From positions 37,249 through 101,248 of the forward strand of contig NZ_JAQTNN010000011.1 in NCBI RefSeq assembly GCF_028713855.1: a DNA stretch of 64,000 nt. The letters run 5' to 3'. The translations under genes were made by a program, and so were the position numbers. The notes below the pieces were generated by a model that worked only from the letters and a program-made list of their open reading frames with translations, made no database searches and was not told the origin of the DNA. Of this stretch, positions 55,711 through 63,970 are shown in pieces. Numbering within the stretch: position 1 is the stretch's first letter; each line of letters opens with the position of its first letter. Source of the stretch: Sulfuricurvum sp. GTDB lineage: Bacteria; Campylobacterota; Campylobacteria; Campylobacterales; Sulfurimonadaceae.

Positions 55711-56472
55711 ATGAAAAAAATCAAGACGGGCGATGAAATCACACACATCATAGACGAATTACCCGTATCAAAAGAATTTACTCTATCTAGTTTACATTTA
55801 TCGTCAAGTATTAATGAAAATACCTTCAGAACTGTCGTATCACGTTTGGTTAAACAAGGAAAACTTACGAGAATCCGACCGGGACGCTATAAAAAAAGTG
55901 CCCAATTTGAACAATATTTATTTGTATACGGAAGTATGAAAAAAGGGTTTCAAAATCATAGCCGATTGATCAATGCAGAATATCTAGGAGAATTCACTAC
56001 AGTTGGAAAATATGTGATGTACGCGGATACTTCTAACCTTTTCCCTTACGTTATTGAAAATGAGAAACGCTCTTCAATTCATGGGGAACTCTATAAAATT
56101 ACCAATGCTGATGAATTCAAATCTATTGATGAACTTGAAGGCTCACCAACTTACTATTACAGAAAACAAGTCAGCGTTGAGTCAAAAGAGAAAAAACAAA
56201 AATACTCAGCATGGATCTATTTTCGAAGCCCTACAAATCCTACTCGTTTACGTCGTACCAACCCCATGTCTATATGGGAAAAAGAGCTTGCGCCTACGGT
56301 TAAGAAACAACGTTTGAGTGCTATGTTTTCAGTAAAACGTCATTCTAAAAATTCTCAAAAAGATTTAGAAGAGATTTTTAATTATGGTGATGATGGCATG
56401 ATCCATCTTTCTCAAATGAAAAAAGGTTCATCCATACCGTTCAAATCATTTCAAAACATTACATTTATTTGA
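55711..56472 (+). CDS. winged helix fused to gamma-glutamylcyclotransferase
   Basis: The N-terminal 65 residues form an HTH (FTLSSLHLSS, FRTVVSRLVKQGKLTRIRPG), similar to the DNA-binding part of AbiEi-type antitoxins. From residue 70 follows a GGCT/AIG2-like domain with LFVYGSMKKGFQNH near residue 70 and the catalytic Glu in IDELEGSPTYYYRKQV near residue 142. Such enzymes cleave gamma-glutamyl amide bonds by cyclisation to 5-oxoproline. The following gene encodes an amidoligase, the opposite reaction type, and the two are separated by 6 bp. Domain pairs of this kind are known from comparative genomics, but this fusion to a DNA-binding domain is unusual. A toxin-antitoxin or peptide-tag system is possible. 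Confidence 0.85.
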   Translation: MKKIKTGDEITHIIDELPVSKEFTLSSLHLSSSINENTFRTVVSRLVKQGKLTRIRPGRYKKSAQFEQYLFVYGSMKKGFQNHSRLINAEYLGEFTTVGKYVMYADTSNLFPYVIENEKRSSIHGELYKITNADEFKSIDELEGSPTYYYRKQVSVESKEKKQKYSAWIYFRSPTNPTRLRRTNPMSIWEKELAPTVKKQRLSAMFSVKRHSKNSQKDLEEIFNYGDDGMIHLSQMKKGSSIPFKSFQNITFI

Positions 56473-56478
56473 GGCAAT

Positions 56479-57399
56479 ATGAATAAAGTGTGTATCATCG
56501 ATGACAATAAAACTTCGAATTTCGAATTTTCGAAAAGCCAAAAACTTGAAGTACAAAGAAAGATGCTACTCTTTGAAAATAATTTGGATAACTCTATTAT
56601 TGATTCAGGCATCATTGGAGGAGCAGAATTTGAATTTTATATTCACGCTTTTGATCCTGAGCATTTCGATGAAGAATTAAAAGCTCTGCTTGATGATTTA
56701 AGTCATATTACAGATCAAGATATTCTTTGTAACCCTTTTAAAGATTTTGCACGCAGTAGAGAATACGATAAACTCATTATTAAACCTGATTCATCCCTAC
56801 GCAATTATACCTATGGGCTTGAGATTACAACACCGATTGTGCCTATAGTTCATTTACCCTATTATCTAGATAGTATCCTTTCCTTAATTCAAAAAAAAGG
56901 ATATATTACAGATACTTCGACAGGTCTGCATTTGCACCTTTCCTGCCCTGAAAAAGAAGGCGAATATTTCGATTTTTTAGGTTTGATGCTTTTACTCAAT
57001 CAAAAAGGGCTTTACGAAACTTGGTATTCTCGTCCGGATTACTCCAGAAATGTTATGAATGTTTTAAACTGCCTTAATTTCGAATCTGCTGCAAGTAAAA
57101 AAGATGAAGTGGGTAGAGGATGGTGCATCATTCGTCCCGATTGTGAGGATAAAAAAACCCATATTGAGATTCGGACGATGGGTGGAGAAAACTATCAACG
57201 CAAATATTCTGAACAGATTTTTCCTGAACTTCATACAATCCTAAAATCGTATATAGCTGTTCTAAATCATGATGCGGATGAAGAGTGCGACCGCCTAAAG
57301 GCTATACAGGAACAAAAAGTTAAAACTCATTCTGACGAAGATCAAGCTAAAATGTACGATACCTTAGCAATTATTGGGGTCACTCAAAGTCAAGCATAA
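56479..57399 (+). CDS. amidoligase (COOH-NH2 ligase family)
   Basis: This 306-residue protein matches the glutamine-synthetase-like amidoligase family. Visible motifs are GGAEFEFYI near residue 47 (metal-binding ExE), YGLEITTPIVP near residue 113, TSTGLHLHLSCP near residue 150 and THIEIRTMGG near residue 230. These enzymes use ATP to join a carboxyl group to an amine, making small peptides or modifying proteins. The partner upstream is a cyclotransferase that could remove the product. The pair sits between CBASS and a nuclease-like gene, so a defence role is plausible. Substrate and purpose are unknown. Confidence 0.82.
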   Translation: MNKVCIIDDNKTSNFEFSKSQKLEVQRKMLLFENNLDNSIIDSGIIGGAEFEFYIHAFDPEHFDEELKALLDDLSHITDQDILCNPFKDFARSREYDKLIIKPDSSLRNYTYGLEITTPIVPIVHLPYYLDSILSLIQKKGYITDTSTGLHLHLSCPEKEGEYFDFLGLMLLLNQKGLYETWYSRPDYSRNVMNVLNCLNFESAASKKDEVGRGWCIIRPDCEDKKTHIEIRTMGGENYQRKYSEQIFPELHTILKSYIAVLNHDADEECDRLKAIQEQKVKTHSDEDQAKMYDTLAIIGVTQSQA

Positions 57400-57460
57400 T
57401 GTGTTGTAAAGAAGTTTTAGGCTCATTTTCATCTATTTTGTTCTAAACACTGCGGATATA

Positions 57461-58624
57461 TTAGTCACCATGCATATGGTATCTGTTTACACTCTTTAGT
57501 TCTGTTTGTCTAAATGGGCTTGAATTCTGTAAACGTTCACTCATATCTTTGTCATATTGCCATGTAAAAGACATATAACACCATTCTACAAAATACCACC
57601 CTGCTCCATCTGGATAAAATGATATACCGATACATTTTTCTGCATGTAAATCATATTTACATCCATACGTCAAATTTTGGAGCCCTATCTGACGCACTTT
57701 TTCAGCTTGTTCATTGATCGGTATAAAGACAAACCCACATCCAGTTTTCAGACATTGCATCCTATATGGCAAAATATATTCTTCTCCACCACAATTTTTC
57801 ATTGACAGTTCAAAACGTTTTTTAAATTCTCGTAACTCACTACGTTTCAATTGAGCAATTTCGCTCACAATCTTGTAATAATCAGTATAATGATTTGAGG
57901 TTGTTATTTTTTCAGAAAAACTTGAAATAATCCTGGACATATCCCATTCTTCAAGTTTATGATCAAGGGATAAAAAATCATAATAAAAGTTGTTGCTCAT
58001 TGGCGCATCAAAATCCCCATTGATAAATTGTCCTATTAAAGCTTGTTCTGCAATTTCCAAGTTTATACTGTCACATTTTTCTAGTTTTTCTTGTCGAAAT
58101 TGTAAATATTCACTAACTTCTGTAAGAGTAAGCAATGTTCTAACAACACCCTGATAATCTTCATATGCGAAAATATGTATAAACCCTGTCTTTTCACTAA
58201 CTTTGAATTTTATTTTTCTCTCTTTTTCTGATAATTTTTCATGAGGTAAATAACATATGACATTATGAATATGTTCAATCGTTGATAAGTCGATATTAAA
58301 TAGATGTCCACGATGATTCTCGATTTCAATTGAAGTATTCTCATGTAGATAATTGATCGAATCTCTTATCTGCTGACCAGCTTTTGTCAATACCTTTTTA
58401 CTAAACCACTTCGATTCATTTTCTACGTCCGTTTGATTATCTATATTCCTTTCTTTAAGTTGAAATATAATCAAAACATTTCCGATCCAAATGATGTTAT
58501 CCGCCAGCTCAACCTCTATATTTGGAGTAGGTTTGAATTTATTATTGGAATAGGTAAACTCATCAAAGAAAAAATATTTGTTAAGATCAGCAACCCGTCT
58601 CTCTAAGTTCATACATTCTTCCAT
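57461..58624 (-). CDS. hypothetical protein with possible PD-(D/E)xK nuclease core
   Basis: This 387-residue protein is not recognised with certainty. Near residues 33-56 it has ELADNIIWIGNVLIIFQLKE, which resembles the nuclease active-site pattern with an acidic residue before a hydrophobic strand and a Q-x-K. The C-terminus contains several cysteines (residue 300 onwards, MQCLKTGCGFVF) and a tryptophan-rich end (WYFVEWCYMSFTWQY). It stands alone, 38 bp from the HipA-like gene start-to-stop and converging on the amidoligase. A restriction-like or defence nuclease is a possibility only. Confidence 0.5.
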   Translation of the reverse strand: MEECMNLERRVADLNKYFFFDEFTYSNNKFKPTPNIEVELADNIIWIGNVLIIFQLKERNIDNQTDVENESKWFSKKVLTKAGQQIRDSINYLHENTSIEIENHRGHLFNIDLSTIEHIHNVICYLPHEKLSEKERKIKFKVSEKTGFIHIFAYEDYQGVVRTLLTLTEVSEYLQFRQEKLEKCDSINLEIAEQALIGQFINGDFDAPMSNNFYYDFLSLDHKLEEWDMSRIISSFSEKITTSNHYTDYYKIVSEIAQLKRSELREFKKRFELSMKNCGGEEYILPYRMQCLKTGCGFVFIPINEQAEKVRQIGLQNLTYGCKYDLHAEKCIGISFYPDGAGWYFVEWCYMSFTWQYDKDMSERLQNSSPFRQTELKSVNRYHMHGD

Positions 58625-58662
58625 TTCATAACCTTTTTAAGATATTTGCTGATTATAAATAT

Positions 58663-60438
58663 TCAAATAACTTCTTTTTCCAATACATCCATCGCCTTAT
58701 ACATTCCAAATCGCCCAAGATTATTAAACAGCTCTTGAGAAATCCCGCCGGCATAAAGCCGTAGCTTATCGATCACTTTCTCTTCGTTCTTCATCCCCGC
58801 TATATCACTGATCCCGGCGGTTGCGTTATAGGCTTTCAATCCGAATTGTTTGTAATACTCCAACTCGATCAGTTTTTGGACCCGCTCGTGATGATTTTTC
58901 TCAAGTACATCAGCAAACTCTACGCATTTAGAAACCACCATTACAGCTTCACCCTCTTTGGGTCTTATTTTCTTATGATAGTAGGGTAACGACCCCATGG
59001 AGCGTACTTTTTCGATGTATTCTGGAAAAGCAAACGTGTATTGATGGAGTATCTTGCCAAATGCCTCTTTGACCAGGCTCTTTCTCACATTTAACCGTTT
59101 TGCTAATTCCATAAAATCGCCCAGTCGGATATTGTTTTGTTTACCGCATACCGGCAAATGACTCTCATATCCATATGCATTATCATAAAACCCGGTAGCA
59201 GCTATATCGTAAAGCGGTGACGCGAAGTATTTGCCGCGATCATTAATGATGGAGAGGTTTTTCGTATGCATGTCTTCGTGCATAATGACATAGGAGTAGA
59301 AAAAATATTCCAACATCCGAATCTTTTCTTGCTCCTGCACTAAAACCGTCTCGATGGCTGTAAACATTTTCTCTGCGGTCGTTTGATACTTTGTATCGCT
59401 ATCCAATCCCATAATCGAAGATACTTCATCCATGGCATACCGAAACCCTTTGTAGCGGTTGAAGTATTTGATGATGTAGTGAAACTCTCCCTCTGGCTTA
59501 TCTCTACAGATTGCCGTATACGGTACATCAAATCCGAGCTTTTCGCGGGCAAATGACATATACAGATGCTCATTTACCGCCAAATGAGGAAAATAGTGGG
59601 TATTGGATGGGTCAGCTTTGTATTTATTGTAGGGTTTCATAAAATACGAAGCGATCTCGCCGTCTTGGTTTTGAGATATGATCTTTTTCTTGTGATCGAT
59701 GCTCACTTTGAGTTTATGCTGATATCCTGATAACGACATCACTTTGATCTTTTCGATTTGCTGCTCGTTTAAATCACTTTTGGGAAAAAGCATCTCTTCT
59801 TCCAAGTCAATTCTATATGGGAGTATGTTGGGGAAGGGGGTATACTCTTTTAATATCTCCTCTTTGGCTAACAAATAAGAGAAATACCCTACCCTCCTCC
59901 CTAGAAACGTCATCGTAGTACGGCTAAAGATGATATCGGCGGTATCGGTGTTGAGATACTCAAAAAGATAAAATTCTGTGGGTGTTTTACTCTTTCGCTC
60001 TAAAATCTCTTTATCTACCCCTTCAGGTAAAAGGGCTTCGATCGCAGGAAACAGTGATGCAGATCGGTAGATCTTCGTATCTAAAGGGAGAGTAGTCGAA
60101 AGGGGCTCGCTAAAATCGTTTTGAATATACGTATTGGCATAAGCAAAAAGATAATACCCCTTGGTAAAACCCAAATAACCGATCAACATTTTATTCATAT
60201 AGAGAAAATAAAATTCCTGCATCGCAGTGGAGGGTTCGGAGATTTTATATTTGGTTGCGGTTCCTTCATTGAGTTTTTTGACACGGGCGTTTTCAACAAG
60301 CGGTTTGATGTATTTATTGACCGCAGTGGTTTTTAATCCAACAGTCACCTCTATCTCTTGACGACTACGCGGTTTGGATTGTTTGGATAAATAGTCTAAT
60401 ATCAATCGGGTTGAACTGTGCATCTCACCTGCTCGCAT
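58663..60438 (-). CDS. HipA-family kinase with N-terminal winged helix
   Basis: This 591-residue protein has a winged helix in the first 70 residues (RQEIEVTVGLKTTAVNKYIK), then a full HipA-type Ser/Thr kinase. Kinase motifs are VMSLSGYQHKLKVSI near residue 231 (activation segment), HEDMHTKNLSI near residue 383 (catalytic Asp and metal-binding Asn) and SPLYDIAA near residue 405 (metal-binding Asp). It is longer than E. coli HipA (about 440) because of the N-terminal HTH and a C-terminal extension. No HipB antitoxin gene is adjacent, so the fused HTH may provide DNA binding and self-control. HipA kinases phosphorylate tRNA synthetases; the target here is not known. A second ATG at 60423 is an alternative start. 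Confidence 0.87.
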   Translation of the reverse strand: MRAGEMHSSTRLILDYLSKQSKPRSRQEIEVTVGLKTTAVNKYIKPLVENARVKKLNEGTATKYKISEPSTAMQEFYFLYMNKMLIGYLGFTKGYYLFAYANTYIQNDFSEPLSTTLPLDTKIYRSASLFPAIEALLPEGVDKEILERKSKTPTEFYLFEYLNTDTADIIFSRTTMTFLGRRVGYFSYLLAKEEILKEYTPFPNILPYRIDLEEEMLFPKSDLNEQQIEKIKVMSLSGYQHKLKVSIDHKKKIISQNQDGEIASYFMKPYNKYKADPSNTHYFPHLAVNEHLYMSFAREKLGFDVPYTAICRDKPEGEFHYIIKYFNRYKGFRYAMDEVSSIMGLDSDTKYQTTAEKMFTAIETVLVQEQEKIRMLEYFFYSYVIMHEDMHTKNLSIINDRGKYFASPLYDIAATGFYDNAYGYESHLPVCGKQNNIRLGDFMELAKRLNVRKSLVKEAFGKILHQYTFAFPEYIEKVRSMGSLPYYHKKIRPKEGEAVMVVSKCVEFADVLEKNHHERVQKLIELEYYKQFGLKAYNATAGISDIAGMKNEEKVIDKLRLYAGGISQELFNNLGRFGMYKAMDVLEKEVI

Positions 60439-60625
60439 CTATTTTAATATTAAGGATAATATAAGTATATATATAAATATTTGCTTAAACTGAATAGTGG
60501 CGCGATATTTTACAACGAAGAGCGCTATCGTATTTTTTGAAAAAAATTCTCTTCAAAATAATATGTTAAAACTGATCCTATGGCTGCTCCATAATGTCAT
60601 CATTAAATACAAAAGGAGTCTTCAA

Positions 60626-60772
60626 ATGAGTATTCAATACAAGTCATTCCGATTAACCGTTTCGCTACTTGAAATTATACTTATCGCTACATTCTTGAGA
60701 GAACCTGTATCTTCAAATTCTATTTTTTTCATCGAAAAAAAATCAGCCGCTGTAGATGGCAATTCACCTTAA
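60626..60772 (+). CDS. small hydrophobic protein (48 residues)
   Basis: A frame of 48 residues follows an excellent Shine-Dalgarno (AAGGAG at 60613-60618). It has one hydrophobic segment (LTVSLLEIILIATFL) and a polar tail. It could be a real small membrane protein or a decayed fragment. Nothing similar is recognised. Confidence 0.35.
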   Translation: MSIQYKSFRLTVSLLEIILIATFLREPVSSNSIFFIEKKSAAVDGNSP

Positions 60773-60790
60773 CTTTTTTCTAATATTCTG

Positions 60791-62092
60791 CTATAGCTTT
60801 GGCGATATATGCTTCATGAATTTTTGTAGTATGTCATCCGCAGTGAACCCTAATTTTTCATATCGTATAGGTATCAATTCCGCCATGTTTCTTGCTCCGT
60901 CATGATACTTTAATGTTGTCTTATAAGTGTTATATTTACTGAAATCGATTAAAGCTACTATCTCCTCTTCGGATAATTTTTTAAGCGCTCTTTGATACAA
61001 CACAGAATCAATGTGATTTTTTTGAGCAATCTTCTTCATCAGCTCATTAAATATAAAAACATATCGATACTGTTTTTTATCAAAAACCACAAACTGATAA
61101 TGTCTATCTATATCCGATAATAAATGCACCAGTTCAACTTTTAATAGCTCTTTTGTTTCAAGAATTTTTTGCGTACACTCTTGTACTAATCTCACCGGTC
61201 CTTCGGGATCATTTTCTAAACTATATTGTAGCTCTTTTCTTCTAGCCTTGTTCTCTGCATGTTGTAAAAGATACCGATAAATATTGGAGTCATTCCGATC
61301 TATTTTATGGTGATGATCTGTTATAGCAGTAGCAATCTTTTCTAGAATATCATTTGGTATTAAACCGTTAGCATTTTTTCTCAAAATCTCAACACTGACA
61401 ACTTCATGCGTCCGTTTTTCTTTTGGATTTTTTTGTTTTTCAAACTTACCAATATCATGTGCCAACGCGGCAATAATTATTGGTCCTATTTGACCTGAGT
61501 ACATATAAGGCTCATGATTTTGAGTCGTTTCACGTAAAGCTATCTTAACAACATTAAATGTATGCTCTATCAGATCAATACTCGTATAAAATTCAATTGA
61601 TCCATCCATCATCATTTGGTTGCATTCATAATCACTATTTAGCCGACTTTGTGTCGGTAATATTCTTCCTGGTGTACAAGAAGTACTACCATAATTTTTA
61701 TCGACAAATTCATCGATGTATAACATCAAGTGCCGCATAACTTCAAAGTATTTTGTGTTCCATTTCTCCTGAAGTTTAATGTGAGAATATTTCGACGCAA
61801 TGTAGTTATCCCAATAGTTATACATGCATGCATGTTGAAAGCGTGGTGCCTCACTTTTGCCGAGTTCATAATCTGAAATTTTTTTAACCGGTTCGAGATA
61901 ATTTATTTGTTCCTCTCGTAAGTTTTCTCCATCTTCAGAATTTAAATTTTGTACAGGCTTAAGCGCTGATTGTGACAATAATTTTTTAGTGGGAAATAGA
62001 TATTCAATCACAAAATATGCACCAACCATTACGCCTATAATTAATACTATTTTTATGTAAAAATCAAACTCAAAAATCATTTTTTTAGCCAT
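60791..62092 (-). CDS. membrane-anchored HD-domain phosphohydrolase
   Basis: This 433-residue protein has a membrane helix near residues 10-31 (YIKIVLIIGVMVGAYFVIEY) and an HD domain with metal ligands in order: DLIEHTF near residue 173, ALAHDIGKFE near residue 211, THEVVS near residue 229 and ITDHHHKID near residue 256. HD proteins cleave phosphoester bonds, often in nucleotides. The overlap of 16 bp with the small upstream gene suggests co-transcription. Similar HD proteins occur in integrative elements (for example near MobH-type relaxases), but no relaxase motif is apparent here. The substrate is unknown. Confidence 0.75.
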   Translation of the reverse strand: MAKKMIFEFDFYIKIVLIIGVMVGAYFVIEYLFPTKKLLSQSALKPVQNLNSEDGENLREEQINYLEPVKKISDYELGKSEAPRFQHACMYNYWDNYIASKYSHIKLQEKWNTKYFEVMRHLMLYIDEFVDKNYGSTSCTPGRILPTQSRLNSDYECNQMMMDGSIEFYTSIDLIEHTFNVVKIALRETTQNHEPYMYSGQIGPIIIAALAHDIGKFEKQKNPKEKRTHEVVSVEILRKNANGLIPNDILEKIATAITDHHHKIDRNDSNIYRYLLQHAENKARRKELQYSLENDPEGPVRLVQECTQKILETKELLKVELVHLLSDIDRHYQFVVFDKKQYRYVFIFNELMKKIAQKNHIDSVLYQRALKKLSEEEIVALIDFSKYNTYKTTLKYHDGARNMAELIPIRYEKLGFTADDILQKFMKHISPKL

Positions 62093-62301
62093 TTGTAGAA
62101 TGAGTTATATGAAACGTTTTGGATGACATGTTCAGCGATAAACTTATCATATATCGCTTTAGCACTTGCACCGTTTTCAATTAGTCTCAAAATATCTTTT
62201 TTTTGATTTTTTAAATAAATTTCGCATTGCGTTGCTGATGAACGATACGCATCAGGGTTGTTTTCCATTTCTAGTAAAAGTTCAGCAATTTTTTCTTGCA
62301 T
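62077..62301 (-). CDS. small HTH-like protein
   Basis: This 74-residue helical protein has a C-terminal stretch (DILRLIENGASAKAIYDKFI, then VSYNSFYKWLKK) that resembles the helix-turn-helix of small DNA-binding proteins encoded on conjugative elements. It overlaps the HD-protein gene by 16 bp. Just upstream of its start lie four 9-bp repeats and a palindrome, which may be its own binding sites. The identification is tentative. Confidence 0.55.
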   Translation of the reverse strand: MQEKIAELLLEMENNPDAYRSSATQCEIYLKNQKKDILRLIENGASAKAIYDKFIAEHVIQNVSYNSFYKWLKK

Positions 62302-62512
62302 TTTTTTTCCTAACCATTATATATTTATATTATTGCATATATTGCATATATTGTATATATTGCATATATTGCTAATATATCACTTTAAATATATTCTAGA
62401 ATATTTTAAAGAATACAAATCCAATTATTTGGAATGATTTTGATAGGAACTTACCTGTCGTAACTAGTTAAATATTTGGGATATTGGCAAGAAAATCCGA
62501 TTCTATACTCAT
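62302..62512. promoter_or_regulatory. divergent regulatory region with 9-bp direct repeats and a palindrome
   Basis: This 211-bp region lies between two divergent genes. Five consecutive 9-bp units, ATTGCATAT with small changes, run from 62332 to 62376 (copies 1, 2 and 4 perfect, the third with one change, the last partial). A perfect 14-bp palindrome ATATTCTAGAATAT lies at 62391-62404. The array resembles iterons or repressor operators. Confidence 0.6.
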
Positions 62513-63214
62513 ATGAGTAATACAGCTAAAAAATACCTATTCAATTTATATATATTTAAGATTAAAGCCGTAAGAATACTTTTTGTGAAACCACATGGAG
62601 TATCTACTTTGCAAAAATCAAAAGACGAACAAATCAAAAGCTACATTGAGACATGGCTTAAAAATCAATATTCAGAGTTTTTTCTTACCCTTATCGCGGA
62701 TAATGAGCCCAATGAAGTCAATCCAACCATGGTCGTTGATTTAATTATCAAGTTACGATTTCAAACGACACCGGCCTATATAAAATCTTTAGGTCGAATG
62801 TCTGCTGAAGGAGTTGCTACCCGAGAACAGCAGGGATTGTATTTTGCAATCCAAGCATACAAAAAATATGCAATCGAATATAACCGATCACTCCAAAAGT
62901 TTTTCGACAATATTTACAACGAACATCAAAAAATCGGTACTCCGTTAGGCGGTATTTTTTTTCATATTTATTGCTTTTTAAAATTTGGTATCAAAGCCAA
63001 ATCCGCTGAGCATGACTTTGCTTCCATCCTCAATTTTTTGTACACGTCTAACGAATCGATTATGGACCCTTTAATCGAAAAATCTCTCCAAAAACGAGTC
63101 TCTATTCGTTCTTCAAAAAATAATAAAAGCAGAGCAAAAACAAAATGGATGGAACGTGTAGAATTGCATAACTATTCATTGAAAAAACGAAAAATAGTTT
63201 TATTTAAAAACTAG
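62513..63214 (+). CDS. hypothetical protein
   Basis: I do not recognise this 233-residue basic protein. It is helical throughout, with a conserved-looking core (MSAEGVATREQQGLYFAIQAYKKY-like) and a strongly basic C-terminal tail (KNNKSRAKTKWM, LKKRKIVLFK) that could bind nucleic acid. The ATG at 62513 has no clear Shine-Dalgarno; a later start is possible. It is divergent from the small HTH gene and convergent with the exported protein gene. Confidence 0.5.
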   Translation: MSNTAKKYLFNLYIFKIKAVRILFVKPHGVSTLQKSKDEQIKSYIETWLKNQYSEFFLTLIADNEPNEVNPTMVVDLIIKLRFQTTPAYIKSLGRMSAEGVATREQQGLYFAIQAYKKYAIEYNRSLQKFFDNIYNEHQKIGTPLGGIFFHIYCFLKFGIKAKSAEHDFASILNFLYTSNESIMDPLIEKSLQKRVSIRSSKNNKSRAKTKWMERVELHNYSLKKRKIVLFKN

Positions 63215-63230
63215 CTTTATGTTTTTATAA

Positions 63231-63248
63231 AAGTGTGTTTTCACACTT
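63231..63248. terminator. bidirectional hairpin between convergent genes
   Basis: AAGTGTG and CACACTT form a perfect 7-bp stem with a TTTT loop between the ends of two convergent genes. On the minus strand the stem is followed by a T-rich stretch, so it should end transcription of the exported-protein gene, and perhaps of both. Confidence 0.55.
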
Positions 63249-63287
63249 CATAATTCCTTTATTCAACCCTAACGTTGTATCTATGGA

Positions 63288-63803
63288 TTATAATTTTTCC
63301 GCTTCATGCTTCGATTTTTGCTTGGCATCGTTAGCACTTTTTTGTTTGGCAATTTTTAATAGATTTTTATCAACGTAATTCAATTCCATTTCAAAGCTCA
63401 TATGCGGAGCATTGAGCTGTATTTCGGTATTACCGTTAGTTAATTTGGCAGAGGTATCTCCAACAAACGGAATATTAGAAGTGACCAGTTTATATTTACT
63501 TTTCATCTGACCAAAAAGGTATTGAAATTTCCCCTTTGGAAAAGTGGTAAAGACTCCCATCAACTTTCCATTTTTATCGTAAATCACTCGTGCCGATTGC
63601 ATCCCCTCTATCCCTAATTCACTCGGATCAAGATCATATACATCGCCTTGACTAATATTATTGATTCCAACAAACTTGGAATTATATTTTTCTTTCATCA
63701 TACCGATTGTTGATGTGCCGATTTCTAAACCAAACGGTGAAGGGTCGGCATGGATAAAAGTAGTTGTGAGCAGCATAGATGCTAGGATAGTTTTTAGTTT
63801 CAT
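63288..63803 (-). CDS. exported protein, unknown
   Basis: This protein of 171 residues has a clear signal peptide (MKLKTILASMLLTTTFIHA, cleavage near residue 19) and a soluble domain beginning SPFGLEIGTSTIGMMKEKY. The pattern of a helical then strand-rich domain, ending in a Lys-rich tail, suggests a periplasmic protein of the short DUF type; I cannot name it. ATG 63803 is preceded by an AAGGAG Shine-Dalgarno. An in-frame extension up to 63908 runs into repeat DNA and is not likely to be translated. Confidence 0.65.
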   Translation of the reverse strand: MKLKTILASMLLTTTFIHADPSPFGLEIGTSTIGMMKEKYNSKFVGINNISQGDVYDLDPSELGIEGMQSARVIYDKNGKLMGVFTTFPKGKFQYLFGQMKSKYKLVTSNIPFVGDTSAKLTNGNTEIQLNAPHMSFEMELNYVDKNLLKIAKQKSANDAKQKSKHEAEKL

Positions 63804-63884
63804 GAAGTCTCCTTTTTTATCTTCGTGGTTGGTTGTAATAAGTATGATCTTTTCGAATTGATTCGACAATACGTTGTTTGTAAA

Positions 63885-63970
63885 TTTCACTCCCATGTTT
63901 CCAGTCATTTCACTTTTATGTTTCCACCCGTTTCACAAACATGTTTCCACCTATTTCACTCGAAGTTTCC
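63885..63970. repeat. 23-bp tandem repeats, possible IS21-type terminus
   Basis: TTTCAC occurs at 63885, 63908, 63931 and 63954, and GTTTCCA at about 63897, 63920, 63943 and 63965, giving nearly four units of 23 bp that reach towards the window end. Multiple terminal repeats of about this size are typical of IS21-family elements. The transposase genes would lie beyond the window, so the identity cannot be confirmed. Confidence 0.45.

Noticed and set aside
60791..62092. MobH-type relaxase
   Set aside because: The HD motifs are present, but the protein is membrane-anchored and lacks a recognisable relaxase domain arrangement, so only the HD phosphohydrolase call is kept.
62327..62376. CRISPR-like array in the 9-bp repeats
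   Set aside because: The units are contiguous without spacers and far too short for CRISPR repeats.
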